A stretch of 64,000 nucleotides of DNA, taken from the NCBI GenBank assembly GCA_963969395.1, contig OZ017797.1:36642001-36706000 (forward strand), read 5' to 3'. Of this stretch, positions 12,126 to 23,678 are shown in pieces. The notes below the pieces were generated by a model that was given only the letters and a program-made list of their open reading frames with translations, ran no database searches and was not told the DNA's origin. Source of the DNA: Pseudoscleropodium purum (taxonomy: Eukaryota > Streptophyta > Bryopsida > Hypnales > Brachytheciaceae). How positions within the stretch are numbered: position 1 is the stretch's first letter; each line of letters begins with the position of its first letter. Position numbers and translations under genes: made by a program.

Positions 12126-12639
12126 GAGGCAGGGTTGCGAATCATATGAACCAAAGTGAAGTGAGTATGAAATTCCTACAGAGTGGCTTTCCTACAGAGA
12201 GGCATTCCTAGGCTTTCCTACAGAAAATCCCTACAAAGGGAAGAACGAATCCTGACAGACTTACCTGAAAGTTGGTTGCCTCTGGTTTCTTCAAAGCCCG
12301 ACCTCCAAGCTCGACACCATGGCTTGCGATGACAGAGCTCTTTCGATGCAAAGGATCACCATGCTTGCAGGCTTATATATTGCGACCAGAGGTGGAATAA
12401 CGAACGGGGAACGCGGGGGAACGGGGAGATGGCAAGCCAGTCAGCAAGTGCCTAGTCGCCCACGACACGGTCTATTTGTTGTACTGTGTGGAGGTGGGGT
12501 CGAGACGCAGATAATGTACCCCCTCCAGCACTGTTGCGCACACGTAAACCACTGCCGGGAATCCCCAGCACTGTTTTCTATTTTTTTAAGCAATTGATTC
12601 CAACGGTATTAGACCCGCCCGTCCTTACAGGGTTAACCT

Positions 12640-13250
12640 GTGAGCGCCTAAGCACCTCAAATATGGCCTCTCCAATTGTAAAAGATTTTCTTGTTTGATT
12701 ATTATAATCTTTTCAATGGTATAGTCAAAAGACATATCTTTTTTCTACCAGCTCCAGGCTTGCCTCCATTACCAATTGGTACAATTGGTTTATATTTTAG
12801 GGTCTGGATTTTAGTAAACATTAGTTGGACGTTTAGGGGGTAATGAAAAGAGATTAAAAACAACATGAACTGAACAATGACTTCAACATTGAACATTGCA
12901 AGAGGGACTTGATAAATGAAGAATCATAAATGAGCAATGCTATGGAAACTGTGAACCTCAATTTTTTGTTTTTTGTAGTCCATTTGATTTTTAGGTGTAA
13001 ATAGAACTACCAAGTTGATCCATTCCCATTTCGAAGTCAATTAGCCTTGTAGTATTTACTTTAGAATGGAAATAGATGCAAATAGGAAGAGATTTAGAAA
13101 GAGTCAAATTGACATAATACGAACAGTGGTCAAATGGATATTGCGGTTGCAGAAAGAATGAACAGTTGTCTGCTAAAAATTTTGGGACTATAAGTCCAAA
13201 GGTTGATTTTCTTTTGTATATGTACTTACAAGTTGTAAGTCAACCATGTA
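12640..13250. other. Intergenic, no gene seen
   Basis: Moderately AT-rich DNA between the GC-richer island and the repetitive tract. No convincing frame, RNA gene or mobile element was found. Confidence 0.5.
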
Positions 13251-15080
13251 ATTTTGTGCTCATTGTGTAATTGAAAATTTACGATTTCCTCAAGTGTGAT
13301 TGTCTATTTGCTGTGTGATTGTGTATGACTTTGTTTTCTGGACAAATAGTCTAGTTGTGAATTAGAGCTGCAGTCAAGTGGACTGCAGGTGAAGTTTAGC
13401 ATTGGGTTCATGCTGACAATTGATTGTGGACGCAACTTGTGTAATTGTGTGAGTTGATTGTCTAATTGACTGTGTGTTATAAATTGTATGTTGAATTGTG
13501 GATGAGGAATTGGATTCACTAATGGAAAACTTAATGTGTGTATGAGCATTCCCTGTCAAATTAACAAAAAGTAAGTGCAGTTGTATTAGTTGAATATGGA
13601 TGGTTCATTTCTTGAAGTGTGTATGTATATGTAAGTTCTTGGAAGAGGAACTGGTGTCTATCAAATTGACAAGGTGGAAGTTGAAGAGTCTTGCAAATGT
13701 GTGGGTAACTAGTTGAGTTATTGAGTGTGAATTTAGTCCATTCGAATGTGAGTTAGTTTCCACATACTGGTGATGTAAGAGTGTGGTCAATTGGCTGTGT
13801 AAATTGTTGTAAGTCAACTTGGCGAGATGCGGAGCAGGTGCGGGTTGAGAAGAAGTCCAATTGATCTGTGAGTTTACTGGTTGAATTAATTTTAATGTAA
13901 GTTATTTTGATGTTGTTAAGTCCAAATTACTTTGCTAACATGATGTGGTAGATGCAAATTGGCTAATTGTTAAGTCTAGTTGACTATTATAATGAATTTG
14001 TAATTCGTGCAGTTTGTGTATGTCAATTTGAGTATGCATCTGCTGACTAAGTTGTAAATTATATGGAGATTTGCCACATTTAAATTGTTATAGTTTAATG
14101 GTTGAGCTCCTAGAATAGGTGTATAGTCCAATTGATAGAGAGAGGTGAATTAGTCGATGATTGCATGGTGGTCAACTTAAATGAGAGAGTTAATTAGAAG
14201 TTTATGCTGAATGTCAATTGCGAGAAGTCAGATGGGAATCAATTGTGTGTGAAAGAAATTGAAAGAATAGAATCAAAGTGAGGTGTTCATTTTGTAATTA
14301 CATTGAAATTCCGGTCAAGCTGATTTGTTGGCTGGTGAGGTTGTTAACCTCTATGAGTTGTTGTAAAGTGGACGTCAAATTGGCAAGTCAACTTGGTTGT
14401 GTCATGTGGTCTATTATTAGGCAAGTCATGATTGTGATGAATTTAGCATCGGAGTTCACATATTTTTTTGTCTAATTGACATTATATTTGTGAGCGTATA
14501 TATGAGATGCTAATTGAATGAGACATTGAACAAATTTCAGAGCGGTTGAGTGTGTCAATTATCTCATTGCATGTTGAAGATGTTGTGTGTTTAATTGACT
14601 TTGTTTGTATGTGTACAAGGTGCAATTTGAAGTATTGCATGAATCCATGTGATGGACAGAATGTGTGTCTAAGAGCTTCATAATATTGCAATTGATTACA
14701 ACTAGTTGTAAAGTCTAGTTGACAGTGTTTTGAATTACAATTTATGAGTTATAGGATTCAATTGCCACTAAATTAGGTGGTAGAATGAATTGACCAGTTT
14801 GATCATAACTTGAATTAAGTTTGTAAAATTCATGCTGAATATACTCAATTGAAAATTGTGAAAGTTGTCTAATTACTCATACAATTGTTGGTTGGTGAGG
14901 CTTGTCTTCTAAAATGCCATCAAAGTCCTATTGTCTTGTTTACAACAAAGGTCAAGTCACTTGTAGAGTGGTTGGTAAGAGGCAAGTTGACTGAAACAAG
15001 GGAACTTGGACAGTGAACGGCCATAGGGTCTTAGGTCCATTACCATGTAGTTTTGCATTAGGGCTAATTGACCAATTAAC
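13250..15080. repeat. Cryptically simple tract rich in TTGAC, CAATTG and TTGTG words
   Basis: The plus strand is poor in C and built from recurring short words such as AGTCTAGTTGAC, GTCTAATTGAC, AGTCCAATTGAT, GTCAACTTGG and TGTGAATT. They recur irregularly every 20-60 bases over about 1.8 kb. This is typical of an old, scrambled tandem array. Open frames on the minus strand here (for example 13304-13559, rich in H, T, S and Q) reflect the composition and are not supported as genes. Confidence 0.6.
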
Positions 15081-16570
15081 AAGATTGGGTAAAGAATCCA
15101 TGTAAATTGACCTTGTTAATTTATAAAAGCATAAATAAAAAGAACATAATAAAATGAATTAATAATAAGAATAAAATTTCTTTGTTTAAATTAATGTGAA
15201 ATAGGACAAATATATGAAATACATTATATAAACAAAATTGTTATAAAGAGCATTAGTAGATAAAGCATGTAGATGAGTGGAAGGGAAAAAAATTTAATTA
15301 TGCTTGATTATTAGTGTGTGTGAAATTGTGTAAATGAATGGATAAATATATTTATATATCTATATATATGTTAAGTGGCTAGAGCATGCATAACAAATTG
15401 ACCTTCCTTACAAATTGACGTGGAATTTGACTGAGCCACACACTAGGCATGATTGGTACGTCATACATTGAGTCTATAATAAACATTATATTTTAGACTA
15501 AGAAAATTGACATTAGGAATATTCCTTGGGGTTTTATTTTTTTTAAAAGTGATTAGAAAATATACAAATAAATATCCAAAATCCGAAACAATATGACTTT
15601 AGTCACACATTCATTAGACTATTTGACCTTTCTTTAGGAATTAAACCCCCTATACTAGTTATCTTGGATTTTGTGAATAGGCAAAATCTACATTACAAAA
15701 ACATAGCTCAATCAAGAACCTTGTGAGCTTAGTTGTGGTTGCCACCCCAAGTATAATGCAACGAGCCTAATGCAGAAGTCTAGCCAAGGGTGAATGTAAA
15801 AAATAAATAAAACTATTTTCAGCCATATTAATTTTACTATTAATACCTCTCTCAGTTAATTTGGGACCTTTAATTGACTAATTACAAATATGAACTCAAA
15901 ATTTGCAAAAGAATAATTTGAGTGGAAAATAAAAGGACCCTGCATTTAAGAGGCATAACATTTCTTTTAACAAATGGGAATCCATTGCAAAAAGACACAT
16001 TACAAAACAACCAAGCCAAAATTTTGCTCATTGAGATTGGACGGTGGGGTGTAGGATAGAAAATAGGAAACAAAGGGGAACGAGGAGGATATTTGAGTTC
16101 GAGGCAAATGTTGGCACTCTAGGAGTAGACGGTAGCCACCCTTGCCACCAAACTCTACTATCCATTGAAAAAAGGTTGCACACTCATGTTCTTTCATTTC
16201 TTCCCTCCCCCCAATTAGAAATTTGACAACCATTCATTTTTTTTAAAACTTCCCCCTAATGCCGTTGATCGGATATGGTACACACAGGGATATGAGTATA
16301 GATACAAATATGTTATGGGTATGAATACAAATATGAGATATAAGATGTAGATATGGATAAGGGATACGGAATATATCCCATATCAATTGCCAATCCCACC
16401 TCCACCTAAAAATTACAAAGGGGTGGGAGGGATGGGAGGGTAAATTTTATGAAAAAAAAAATTGTTTTAATAAAATGGGATGAAGAGAGGGGGTTAAATG
16501 AAATTTAAATGAAAACAAAATTGGAATTGAGATTTGAGTGCATAGTTTGTCACCATACCTATACACTCAA
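15080..16570. other. AT-rich intergenic DNA, no gene seen
   Basis: No coding frame with plant-gene features was found. A short purine-rich/ATG-rich stretch near 16270-16380 repeats GATATG/GATACAAATATG words. Confidence 0.5.
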
Positions 16571-16591
16571 AAGAGGTAGTTACTACCTCTT
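16571..16591. repeat. 21-base perfect palindrome
   Basis: AAGAGGTAGT, a single T, then its exact reverse complement ACTACCTCTT. It abuts the large hairpin that follows and may be part of the same foldback element. Confidence 0.8.
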
Positions 16592-16756
16592 ATATACATG
16601 GTTGTCATACTGGATAAGTTACTATTCATTTTATGTCCTGTAGGACGAGTTATTATCCATCAAATGTACCTCTTAGGTACATTTGATGGATAATAACTCG
16701 TCCTACAGGACATGAAATGAATAGTAACTTGTCTAGTATGACAACCATGCTTATAT
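16591..16756. repeat. Long near-perfect inverted repeat (foldback MITE or small-RNA hairpin)
   Basis: Two 75-base arms, 16597-16671 and 16675-16749, are separated by three bases. They are complementary at 72 of 75 positions, with short TATATA extensions outside and a small bulge. The arms begin CATGGTTGTCATACT and end next to GTACCT/AGGTAC. No clear target-site duplication is seen. In a plus-strand transcript the three differing positions would form G.U pairs, so the whole stem could pair. It could be a foldback MITE or a hairpin locus that yields small RNAs; the sequence cannot tell these apart. Confidence 0.85.
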
Positions 16757-18734
16757 AAACTCTTTATACAATATTGCATTTTTTTCATATGTATTTAAAA
16801 TTTTTAACTAAAAAACATATGGAAATTTATAATTCATTTTGTATAAAATCATATGGTACTCTAATATATTCTCTAATTGATTTATTTCATACATACATTT
16901 CACCTAGAAGGATTAAAATTATCTATTGTTTCTTGCAAAAACTTTGCAAAATCAATACACATGTAAGAAACTTCATTTTTGCACATTAAAACAAGCAAAA
17001 GTGAATCAATCAATCACATTTAGCTTCATAGAATTGAAGAAATTCATCATTTCAAAGTGTTTTTTTAAATCTTCATAAATATCACAAATTTTCATGACTA
17101 CATGCATTTCTTAATAGAAACCTAAAATGATTGGATTGATTTTTTATATTTATCAATTCCTTTTGATTTTTTATTATAAAATTATAGCAATGATACTTTT
17201 TTATACAACTAATAGAATTCCTTTGCAATCATAGTCTAATGAACTAAAACTATTATATTAAAGCCATCAAGAATACAAGTAACATTAAATTGAATTATGA
17301 AAAGAAGTTTCATTGAATGTCAAAGGAACATGCACATCATTGAAGACAATCTAAAAAAATGACCCAAACAAAGAAAACAACAAAATTGTGGCATTTTCAT
17401 TGATGAAAAGCTTAGAAGTGGTATAGCTTGACAAATGAATGTGCTCATAATTCTTATCTTCTTGACTTGGTCATTGTGAAGTAGAACCCTTAAGTATTGT
17501 AACAAACTTGAATTTGAATAAGTAGAAGAGTTTATTGGGGCGGGAGGGCCATTTCAGAGCTTATTCCCTTGTAGTTCCTCCCGCAATTAAAGACTGCTAA
17601 GTTGTGGAAAAAATTTTAATTCTTAAAATGAAAAAATACAACTTGAATGTTTTTCTTAAAAATGACATGGCAATCATTCTGCCATATCAAGCAACAATTG
17701 CTGTGAATTCTAATAGACTAAGAACCCGGGGAACTCACAACCTTCTAGAGGAGCTAAATTTCCTCTAATGAGCCTTCATGGATTTGGGATGAAATTTAAT
17801 GTGTCCTATAGGTACACAAAGACTTCTTTTTCTCATCCACTTAAACTTTGGTAGATCACTTTGCTAGTTTTCTAATTTTTTTATTAAGACAATAGATCGG
17901 AAAGTCACTTTGAACATATGTCCTAAAATTCAAAGAGGACAAGTGTGTTTCACTTCAAAAATATAACTTTCCCAAGCAAAGCATAGTCTTTAAAATTGAC
18001 ATAAAAAAGGTAGATAATCATATTTTTAAATAAATCATTATTAGTATTTTGATTTCAAAATCATCATTTTTCATTTCATTTCATAAAAAATTCACTTTCT
18101 TACAAATGATACTAGAAATTGTAAATTATTTGTTTTAAAATATATTGATAAATTTATGGATACAATTCTATGAAACACAATTGACAAATTTGTTGAAACT
18201 ACATAATTCTTCTACATTGCACATTGCTGTATTACACATTTATATATTTTTTGGACTATGCCTTGGATGCAGGGTTCTTGAAGTTGCATTGCAAAGCTCC
18301 TCTATGCAAATTCAATGTATTTTATTTGAGGATTAGGGTTGTAAGAGAACATTAATTAAGGTTGTATTGAAGTAGACCTCCACTGTAGCAACATCATTGG
18401 AAAGTTTATTTTGGCAACACATTGAAGTTCCATGCAAACTTGATGCATTAAATTTACAATTTGATTTTCACCTTAATTTATTTTACCAAAAACAATTACA
18501 ATGCACAGTATGTATTAAATTTGAGAAATTAAAATAAATTTTAGAAAAAAAATGTTGGACACTTATAAATGTAGGATCTTGTAGTGCATTGGTTTGAGAA
18601 GATGTGGAAAAAAATTCAGAATTTTCCACTATTTAGATTACAAGATATTAGTGTTTGAATGGACAAAATTCATTTTCTGAGCCCTATGAAAATCCAGGCA
18701 GCTCCGATTCATAAGGTCATATTTGTATGTAAAA
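16757..18734. other. AT-rich intergenic DNA, no gene seen
   Basis: Strongly AT-rich sequence with only short chance frames. No splice-supported coding structure was found. Confidence 0.5.
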
Positions 18735-19395
18735 ATGTTCAAAATGGTGGCAACTCCCTGGATTAATTCTTCAAGGCTAGTTGACTTCATACTTAAAAAT
18801 TGTTAGATCATTTGGAATTGTACAACATATAGGAAAAAAATAATAAGTAGGAAGAAGTAGAGAATGATTTACAACACTAAATTGTTAAGAATTTAATTAC
18901 GGAATTGAAAAATGCCAATTCCAAAGGTTCTAATGTCTTAATAAACAATGTACACACAATTTTATTACTTTTTTCCAAAAATATTGAAAATTGAGTTAAA
19001 TAAAAGACTTCAAAGTTTATTTTAGAATAGAAAATCCATAACTACTTGGAAACCAAAACTTCTCATAACATTCATCTCATTAATCAAAATGGAACAATTC
19101 AAATCTTTTTGCAAAGATATAAATCTAAAAAAAAACTTTCAAATTTTTATTTCTTAAATAAATGATTTAAAAGAATTCTTTTGAATAGCCCACACTTCAC
19201 TAAAAATGACATATTTGACAATAACTTTTGAACCATGTAGTTAAAATTTGTGAAAATTGTTGTCTTAAAGGTACTCCTTGGGCACATGTTGTATAAAAAT
19301 TTCAAAGAAATATAAATAAAAATTTTGTTCTTAGTAAGCTGCCCCAAAATGTTATATTCTCAAAAAAGCATGTTTAGGACTTTAGGAGTCAAACT
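18735..19395. repeat. Dispersed repeat family A, copy 1
   Basis: This copy is collinear with 57850-58510. Shared blocks include ATTGTTAAGAATTTAATTA, GAAAATTGAGTTAAATAAA, CTCATTAATCAAAATG and AACCATGTAGT. The right end reads TTAGGACTTTAGGAGTCAAA, matching the TTAGGGCTTTAGGGGTTAAA end of the other copy. A third copy lies inverted at 36829-37500. There is no coding capacity, and terminal repeats were not resolved. Confidence 0.75.
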
Positions 19396-20464
19396 TCAAA
19401 TTGAATGATTTCAAAAAATTGCTTTTAACCTACAAAAACATAAATTTGTTGCCTAATTCTCCTAAAAATAAATGCATGCATATCTATCTATATGTATGTA
19501 TCAAATAACTACTTTTAAGGAAAAATTGGTGTTTTTGCTATATTCCACGTATTACTATAGGCTTTGTCATAATCAAAGTGGGAATTCATAACCTTCATGT
19601 GTGATATGTACAAATAAAATCCATTGTAACCAATTTCAAAAAGATAAATACTCACTCTACTTCATAGAAATAAAGAGTGCTTCAATGTAGCATTCACAAG
19701 AGAATTATATATATATTTTTGTGTGTGTGTGTATGTATATATATGTATTCAATCATTTTTATATAATAAATATAAAATTTAATTTTTTAATACATTCATC
19801 TTTAGAAATTGCAATAAAATAATACATTATTTTTATTTTTATTAGAATTAAAAATAAATAATTGTTTATATTATCTTCATAATTGCTCATACTTAACAAA
19901 ATCCAAGTTCTATAATTTATAGAATTAAATTAGATTTAAAAAAACAAATAACTATAAAAAGTAAGAATTGCTTTGAATGCATACAAACAAATCATAAATA
20001 AGATATAAATTATCAATCTATTCTTAAAATGTAATAAATTCATAGTAATAAAATAATGATCAAAACTATATTTTTATATTCATTTTAAAATTATCTATCA
20101 TAAAAACAAAACAAATATTATAACATGAAGACTACATAAAATTAACTTTGTAGATTCTAAAACAAAAACCACGTTATCCATGACTATCTCCTAGGAATTG
20201 TTAGGCAGCCTATTGCCCTCCAAGTGAAAAAATAACAATCATCGGATGAGATTAAAAAAACCTAAGACCACCCTCCACTACTATGCAATGTGAATTAAAA
20301 AAAATGTTGATGATTGCAATTGTGAGAGATGATCGGGTATATAGAATCTCAAAAGACATATGTATTGTTTTAAATTTGTGACTATAGTTGTTTCTTTTGC
20401 CGGTAATCATTGTTGTTAATTATGTTTTCACACTATTCCAATCAATTTTTTTTATGTTCCATAG
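19396..20464. other. AT-rich intergenic DNA, no gene seen
   Basis: Very AT-rich, with a small TG/TA microsatellite at about 19707-19747. No convincing gene. Confidence 0.5.
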
Positions 20465-21492
20465 GAAACAACAAAAAAAAAGAGCAAGCAAGAAATGAAG
20501 CCATTCTTGACCTTTGATGAGATCTTGAAGGTATGTTTATGATTTAGAGCCTTTTTGAGTCTTCATCAAATATAAAATCTTTCTTGATTTCTTTCTTTGT
20601 CAATAATTTATAATTTATATGCTTTTGGGGGTTGGGTGCTAGAACATCTTTACTTTTTTATATACTTGAAAATTATTATGTGAAGATATCAGAGGTAAGG
20701 CCTGGCAATTTAATCTGTAGAATTTATAAATTTGCAAGTGCTCTTGGAATTCACCAAATTGTTTGTAAATTTGAGGGTTTGCAAGAATATATGATTAATC
20801 AACTCATTTGGAAAATAGTCTTAGCATTGCCATTATAAAAGAAAAACTAAAATCCCCTTGTTGACATTGTTGTTGTTGTTAGGAGAGTATAGGAATGCAA
20901 TTGGAGCTATGACATTATGAGCGTTCCGAAGGTTGACAATAAGTCTCGTAGAAATTATTAGAATTAAAGTGATCTTGGAATTGTCATGAATTTATTATTA
21001 ATTTTAGGATTTGCAAGTGTTAAGTTTTGAGGTAAGTTGTCAAGTTCCATTCTTGTATCAATTGTTTACATCTTCATTTCAACTTCCTAAATGAATGTGT
21101 TTTTGCAACCTATAGATAGTTTGCACTTGTTTCTTAATTTTCAAGTTTTGTTGGAAAGAAATTGCATGTTTACAAGGTTTGAATGAATATTTGTATACAA
21201 ACATTTCATATAAGAACCTTTGCAGGCTTATATTTTGTTACAATGGTAGATTTGAATGGTACAAGTTTGGTGAAATGAAATTGCTTGTTCATAGAGATAC
21301 TCAAATAATAACCACAAAAGTGGAATGAAATAGAGATTTTTGTATTAGAGTGTCTTTGAAATTTGCATGCTAAAATTTTATGATAGTTGTATAATTATTA
21401 TTTTTCAAATATCATAGGAAAAAAGTAGAAGGAGACAAAGAAGGAGGAAACATGAGATTGAAGATGACGTTGTCGAAGAGATTAGGGCTTAG
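20465..21492 (+). CDS. Possible small three-exon gene or 3' gene fragment, function unknown
   Basis: Three phase-0 exons with canonical borders can be joined. Exon 20465-20530 has acceptor TTCCATAG and donor GTATGT and contains MKPFLTFDEILK. Exon 21008-21031 has acceptor ATTTTAG and donor GTAAGT and encodes DLQVLSFE. Exon 21418-21492 has acceptor ATCATAG, contains SRRRQRRRKHEIEDDVVEEI and ends in TAG. From the ATG at 20495 this would make a 44-residue protein: an acidic and hydrophobic start, then a very basic stretch, then an acidic tail. If the true start is further upstream, this is only the C-terminal part. I recognise no family. The evidence is splice-site and phase consistency alone, in very AT-rich DNA. 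Confidence 0.35.
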
Positions 21493-22306
<814 letters not shown>

Positions 22307-23678
22307 AATTGTATTTGTACTTATGGGCAATTGTAAAAAACACTTGCACAATTTATTTTTATCAACTTTTGTATACGGATTTGTCTTTTATCCATAATTT
22401 TTGCACTATGAATCGAAGAGACTCAATATTTGTAGATAAGGTACGCATGACTTTTATACACCTTGGCTAATTTTTTTCATTTTTCAAAAATATTTTATTG
22501 CTATCAACATCTAGTATCTAGCACTAGTCAATTAAATAATTATTAGAAGTGGAAAAGAGGTGTTTGGTACCAATTTTAAATTAATAATGATTTTAGCTTT
22601 GAAAAATCCAATTAATTTTAAATTTGAGTATTCACCTTAAATACAAGTCTCATTTATAGCTTCAAAAGCCATTTTGTGTTTTTACAGAGATGAGAAGACA
22701 AGCTCTTTATACAAATGGAGGTGGTAGGAGGTAAAACAACCCCCATGGGATATGTAAATAAGGATATGTAGGAACCCATCAACTCATAATCAAGTCAAAA
22801 ATAAGAATTGTATTCAGAATAGAATTGCAAACTTATTTAGACACAATAGAATAATTGGAAATGCCCTTTCAACCCCTACCTCAATTTTGTCCATAATTTT
22901 TTTGAAGCTCAAAATTGCAAACATGTTTTTTGAGATGAAAGTTAGCTTGATTTTCAAAAAGAGGGCATCAAACACAAATGAACACCTCAAGTAGTGCAAA
23001 TCTATGTTTGGTCCTTGTATGCAAAGATGGAACCCAAACCTCCATTTAAGAAGAGCCAACTTGACAAGATTAGATTGTATGCAACATGCCTTGTTGACTT
23101 TCCAAAAAAACTTAGGTTTAGTAAATCATGCCTTGCTGTCATTCCTAAAAAATTTAGGTTCAATAAGTCATGCCATGTTGTCATTCCTAAAAACATTCAA
23201 GAAAAGTATGAATTCAAATGCATTCTAGAATAAATATTGAACCAAAGTTTTACCATGACTTGACAATTCACCCTAATGTCCAATTGACACATGCTAAAGT
23301 GCGTTGGAATCCGCTTTCACTTGCCAATAAGATCCAATCAAAATAATACATGTCAAATAAAAGTAAGTAGGCTCAATTGTTTGGGTTTGACTATGGGCGC
23401 ACTTACTAGAAGCTACGAAATAGTTCAAGACTTGTGCTCTAAGAAGGAAAAGCAATTTGAGAAAACATAATTTGAAATCTCTACAAGTACTCTTGTCTCA
23501 GTATCTAGTCTCTGGCAATACAATCGCAAGGATTTGGAAACAAACATCACACTTGCGGAATCTCTCATATTCCATTTGTAGGGGGCGCAGAAGCAGAATC
23601 CTCAAGTGATCAGCACAAACTCAGTTCTAATATGTTGCCTCCTACATTTGTGGGCAGTACTGTACTCTACATTGGTAG
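22307..23678. other. Intergenic DNA downstream of the MDR gene
   Basis: No gene was seen apart from the short repeat at 23085-23202. The part next to 23679 probably holds the 3' untranslated region and polyadenylation site of the minus-strand MDR gene; neither can be pinpointed. Confidence 0.5.
23085..23202. repeat. Three tandem copies of a 42 bp unit
   Basis: Units starting CATGCC at 23085, 23127 and 23169 repeat with an exact 42-base period. They share the pattern TTGTTGTCATTCCTAAAAA, then TTAGGTT. As with the 60 bp array, a period divisible by three keeps frames open on both strands (plus 22994-23233, minus 23002-23196). These frames are taken as chance. Confidence 0.8.

Larger units (their letters stand above)
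8858..12363 (-). other. Candidate gene or gene relics on the minus strand, identity unknown
   Basis: This island is clearly richer in GC than its surroundings and holds several exon-like pieces with plausible splice sites. Three join in phase 0 at the 3' end: 9158-9253, 9081-9134 and 8858-8980. The last ends in TGA and contains the serine-rich MSSLSRSMSMHQSL. Further upstream are 9988-9893 (ATG with a good context, TFTPQDIDDGLLDP), 10468-10308 (DGHTTLYVETIDVK, then TAA), 10966-10904 (FQDDSVANLERFDVQ, donor GTATGT) and 12363-12265 (HGVELGGRALKKPEATNFQ, donor GTAAGT). I could not join these into one frame and recognise no family. Alternative frames are open in some exons, so some pieces may be chance. 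Confidence 0.3.

Noticed and set aside
13304..13817. His/Thr/Ser-rich open frames on the minus strand
   Set aside because: They follow the low-complexity TTGAC/TTGTG tract; there is no splice or family evidence.
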